From Ceratothoa steindachneri (Eukaryota > Arthropoda > Malacostraca > Isopoda > Cymothoidae): a stretch of DNA of 64,000 nt. The notes under the pieces are model-generated. The model ran no database searches and had not been told where the DNA came from. It saw only the letters and a program-made list of their open reading frames with translations. Positions 62,921-64,000 of the stretch are shown here, piece by piece (positions within the stretch are counted from its first letter, which is position 1; each line of letters begins with the position of its first letter). Location: NCBI GenBank assembly GCA_963969495.1, contig OZ018319.1:204895405-204959404 (forward strand), written 5' to 3'. Both the position numbers and the translations under genes were made by a program.

Positions 62921-63199
62921 TCCCTCACCGAAAAAATCTCAGAGCGACCCCTGAGATCGCCCAGGGTGATCAAAGCCAATCCCCGGGAACGCCGCCGAAC
63001 GCCCCAGCAGAACTTCCGAAGATCTTCCGAAGAATCTCCTCTTCCTTTCCCCCGGACGCTGGCAGGAGGTAGTTGTGGACGTTTCGCCGACCGGGGCGCC
63101 GCATCTTCGGTGCACCGACTAGACCGCCAGCAGCCCGGTCCTGCCGACTCCGACCTCCCACTGCCACCACACGGAGGCGTCCACAGCAGCAGCCCTGAG

Positions 63200-64000
63200 A
63201 GAGGCACTACCTAGCCATCTGCGTTACTACTGCCGGGTACACTACGACGGAGTGTACAAGGCAGTGTATAGCTTTTTTCTTATTTAGCGCGTTAAGATCT
63301 CGGAATCTGTAGAGTTTCCGAAGTTGCCTTTTAGCTAGAGAGACTTTGGTGTTGCGTTGGCTTTGTAGCCAGAATTGGTGACACGTAAACCCAGGACTTT
63401 ACCACATCTGAGTACGAGTATAGGTCGTCGTCGACGAGGACGTTGTCCAGTTTCCGACAGTTCAATGGAATTATCTAGAATTTCTAGTGATTGGTTTTAT
63501 CTTCTACTTCTCATATGTGTTGATGTTATTGATTTCGGAAGCTGTCTCCCTTGCTTGCATTCCGGCGTTCGCGTAGGCACTAGGGACGGTTTCAGTGACG
63601 TCGTCTGCGAACTAAAGATATATTCTATCGATTCATACTGGAGCAGCGAGGTCTATTATGTACACTATATACAGTAATTGACTCAGACAGCTGCCTTGTG
63701 GAGTTCCCGCCTTGAGATCGAATTCGAGTCCTATGTATCCCTCGATCGAGAGTTGGGCTCTCCTCTCCACGAAAAATCACAGAAGACCTTTTCCAGGATT
63801 GAGTTCAGCTATAGGTTCAGGATCTCGCTTGTAGGGTGCTCAGCTAAACCTTGTCGAAAGCCTTGTGAACATCATGCAGCAACACGTCTACGTACTACCC
63901 TTCAGCTTTGCAGTAGGCGAGTTTCTCCGTTAAGAGGGCAAGGGCGGTTTTCCGGTCTCGCCCTTTACGGAACACGTAATGGTGGAGTTTGTGAGCTCCT
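63200..64000 (-). pseudogene. Jockey-clade LINE RT, truncated by the window edge
   Basis: Minus strand from the window end: LHHYVFRKGRDRKTALALLT and EKLAYCKAEG (63900-63998), YVDVLLHDVHKAFDKV (63850-63897, palm Asp), ELHKAAV/GTPQGSCLSQLLY (63650-63705), FADDVTETV (near 63590-63620, YxDD-type catalytic box), GKVLGLRVTNSGYK (63355-63400) and LRKLYRFRDLNALNKKKAIH (63265-63330), then VVVYP. At least four frameshifts or stops. It resembles the Jockey copies at 1-847 and 50.6-53.5 kb. It adjoins the 2A LINE at about 63200; the GC-rich frames 62884-63207 between them are unassigned. Confidence 0.8.

Overview
This window looks like a repeat-dominated stretch of an animal nuclear genome, most likely an arthropod. 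I found no host gene, rRNA, tRNA or bacterial operon. The evidence is the mix of mobile elements: Jockey-clade, I-like, L2/CR1-like and RTE-like LINEs, Penelope-like elements (PLEs), a Ty3/Gypsy LTR element, mariner, Tc1 and other DNA transposons. There are also at least a dozen long (TA)n arrays. A crustacean or similar arthropod is an inference from this mix and cannot be fixed from sequence alone. Nearly every coding region is a relic with stops, frameshifts or internal deletions.

Layout, 1-20 kb: a Jockey reverse transcriptase (RT) fragment (1-847) runs into a PLE 3' end with a GIY-YIG domain (857-1183) that finishes beside a (TA)n array. A 921-bp mariner with clear terminal inverted repeats (TIRs) sits inside another (TA)n array (2955-3875). 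From 3.9 to 10 kb there is little to recognise. A possible 312-bp MITE lies at 10281-10592. A 4.7-kb Gypsy element with two LTRs, gag, protease and an integrase remnant but no RT occupies 11327-16066. Two LINE relics then lie head to head (16072-17480 minus, 17720-19610 plus).

20-36 kb: AT-rich DNA holding a PLE GIY-YIG fragment, a 190-bp tandem duplication, a Tc1 relic, a fold-back unit made of two outward-facing PLE tails, an RTE-like LINE tail, and a 1.6-kb minisatellite of about 52 thirty-bp units with a higher-order 330-bp period.

36-50 kb: a 518-bp (TA)n array, more PLE tails beside (TA)n arrays, an L2/CR1-like LINE 3' end with two paired stem-loops, a 0.5-kb purine-rich tract, a DNA transposon of uncertain superfamily, a PLE RT ending in a palindromic head-to-head junction, and a Tc1 element whose transposase frame contains two separate in-frame minisatellites.

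50.6-64 kb: a run of LINE relics all on the minus strand: a Jockey element, an I-like element with RNase H, a LINE with a 2A-like motif, a zinc finger and an AP endonuclease, and another Jockey RT running off the end. This part is visibly less AT-rich than 19-33 kb.

The strongest signals for follow-up are: the recurrent hammerhead-ribozyme-like motif at PLE 3' ends next to (TA)n arrays; the in-frame amplification of a 7-codon segment inside a Tc1 transposase; the 2A motif in a LINE; and the covarying twin hairpins in an L2-like LINE tail.
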